Part shown: positions 6,289-6,374 of the stretch, piece after piece
How positions within the stretch are numbered: the first letter of the stretch is position 1
Layout: each line of letters opens with the position of its first letter
NCBI GenBank assembly: GCA_036562265.1
Contig: DATCKS010000178.1
Coordinates: 1 to 6,374 of the forward strand
Length of the DNA stretch: 6,374 nucleotides
Direction of reading: 5' to 3'
From: DASVDK01 sp036562265 [NCBI: Thermodesulfobacteriota bacterium]
GTDB taxonomy: Bacteria > DASVDK01
The notes under the pieces: generated by a model
Seen by the model: the letters and a program-made list of their open reading frames with translations, nothing else
Database searches by the model: none
What the model was told of the DNA's origin: nothing
Position numbers and translations under genes: made by a program

Positions 6289-6321
6289 ATGTCTTATTTG
6301 ACATAATGTTCCTTATCCGAC
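6289..6321. repeat. A+T-rich island with a direct repeat and an inverted repeat
   Basis: CTTATTTGAC (6293-6302) and CTTATCCGAC (6312-6321) match in 8 of 10 bases with starts 19 bases apart. ATGTC (6289-6293) and GACAT (6300-6304) form a short inverted repeat around TTATTT. The composition contrasts sharply with the GC-rich surroundings. Iterated sites of this kind could be bound by a regulator or a recombinase, or mark the end of an inserted element; the sequence alone does not decide. Confidence 0.4.
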
Positions 6322-6374
6322 GTTAGGTGCGGCAGCCGCATCACCTCGGTGTAGAACCGGAACGTGGCGGCGGC
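6294..6374 (-). CDS. Possible 3' end of a gene entering from the right edge, 26 codons
   Basis: On the minus strand a frame runs from the window edge to a TAA at 6296-6294. The first 18 or so codons end almost without exception in G or C (the first A-ending codon is CTA near the end), as expected for genuine coding sequence here, and the peptide reads F-R-F-Y-T-E-V-M-R-L-P-H-L-T-S-D-K-E-H-Y-V-K. The last codons (GAT, GAA, CAT, TAT, AAA, TAA) shift to A/T and fall inside an A+T-rich, repeat-containing island. I do not recognise the family. The R-F-x-Y-x-E-V part faintly recalls the N-terminal helical domain of tyrosine recombinases, in which case the stop would truncate it, but this is too short to rely on. 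Confidence 0.4.
   Translation of the reverse strand, partial: AAATFRFYTEVMRLPHLTSDKEHYVK

Noticed and set aside
6298-6326. A perfect TTGACA on the plus strand as a promoter -35 box
   Set aside because: No acceptable -10 box lies 16 to 18 bases downstream and no plus-strand gene follows within the window.
1-6374. CRISPR array, tRNA or rRNA gene
   Set aside because: No regularly spaced repeats of the right size and no recognisable cloverleaf or ribosomal RNA segments were seen.

Overview
The window is very GC-rich throughout, with codons ending almost always in G or C. It encodes secreted, lipid-anchored and outer-membrane proteins, so the host is most likely a Gram-negative bacterium of high GC content. 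A deltaproteobacterial (Myxococcota/Binatota-like) or acidobacterial type would fit, but nothing here fixes the taxon.

Layout. On the plus strand at the left edge are the C-terminal part of a periplasmic solute-binding protein of the branched-chain amino acid ABC type (to 400) and a closely coupled 86-residue helical protein of unknown function (411-671). Everything else is on the minus strand. Read in the direction of transcription it is: a possible gene end at the right edge (6294-6374), a PilZ-domain protein (6076-5696), a lipoprotein (5493-4855), a small secreted propeptide-like protein (4793-4347), a large secreted subtilase-type protease (4336-1739), a pterin-4a-carbinolamine dehydratase (1669-1379) and an outer-membrane beta-barrel protein (1382-675). 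The barrel gene meets the plus-strand pair convergently with only 3 bases between the stops.

How the genes work together. The core is the pair formed by the 148-residue protein and the 865-residue protease. The small protein closely resembles the protease's own N-terminal propeptide (about 21 identities in 48 ungapped positions, hand count) but has no protease domain, and its stop lies 10 bases before the protease start. I read it as a stand-alone propeptide that acts in trans as inhibitor or folding chaperone of the adjacent protease. The protease is itself unusual: Asp, Ser and the oxyanion Asn are in normal subtilisin contexts, but Glu stands where the catalytic His should be, as in sedolisin-like enzymes. 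Its C-terminus carries a membrane segment with an arginine cluster, followed by a second hydrophobic stretch ending in a lipobox-like Cys. The dehydratase and barrel genes follow, coupled by a GTGA stop/start overlap. The PilZ gene upstream is on the same strand but separated by about 200 bases and may be a separate transcription unit.
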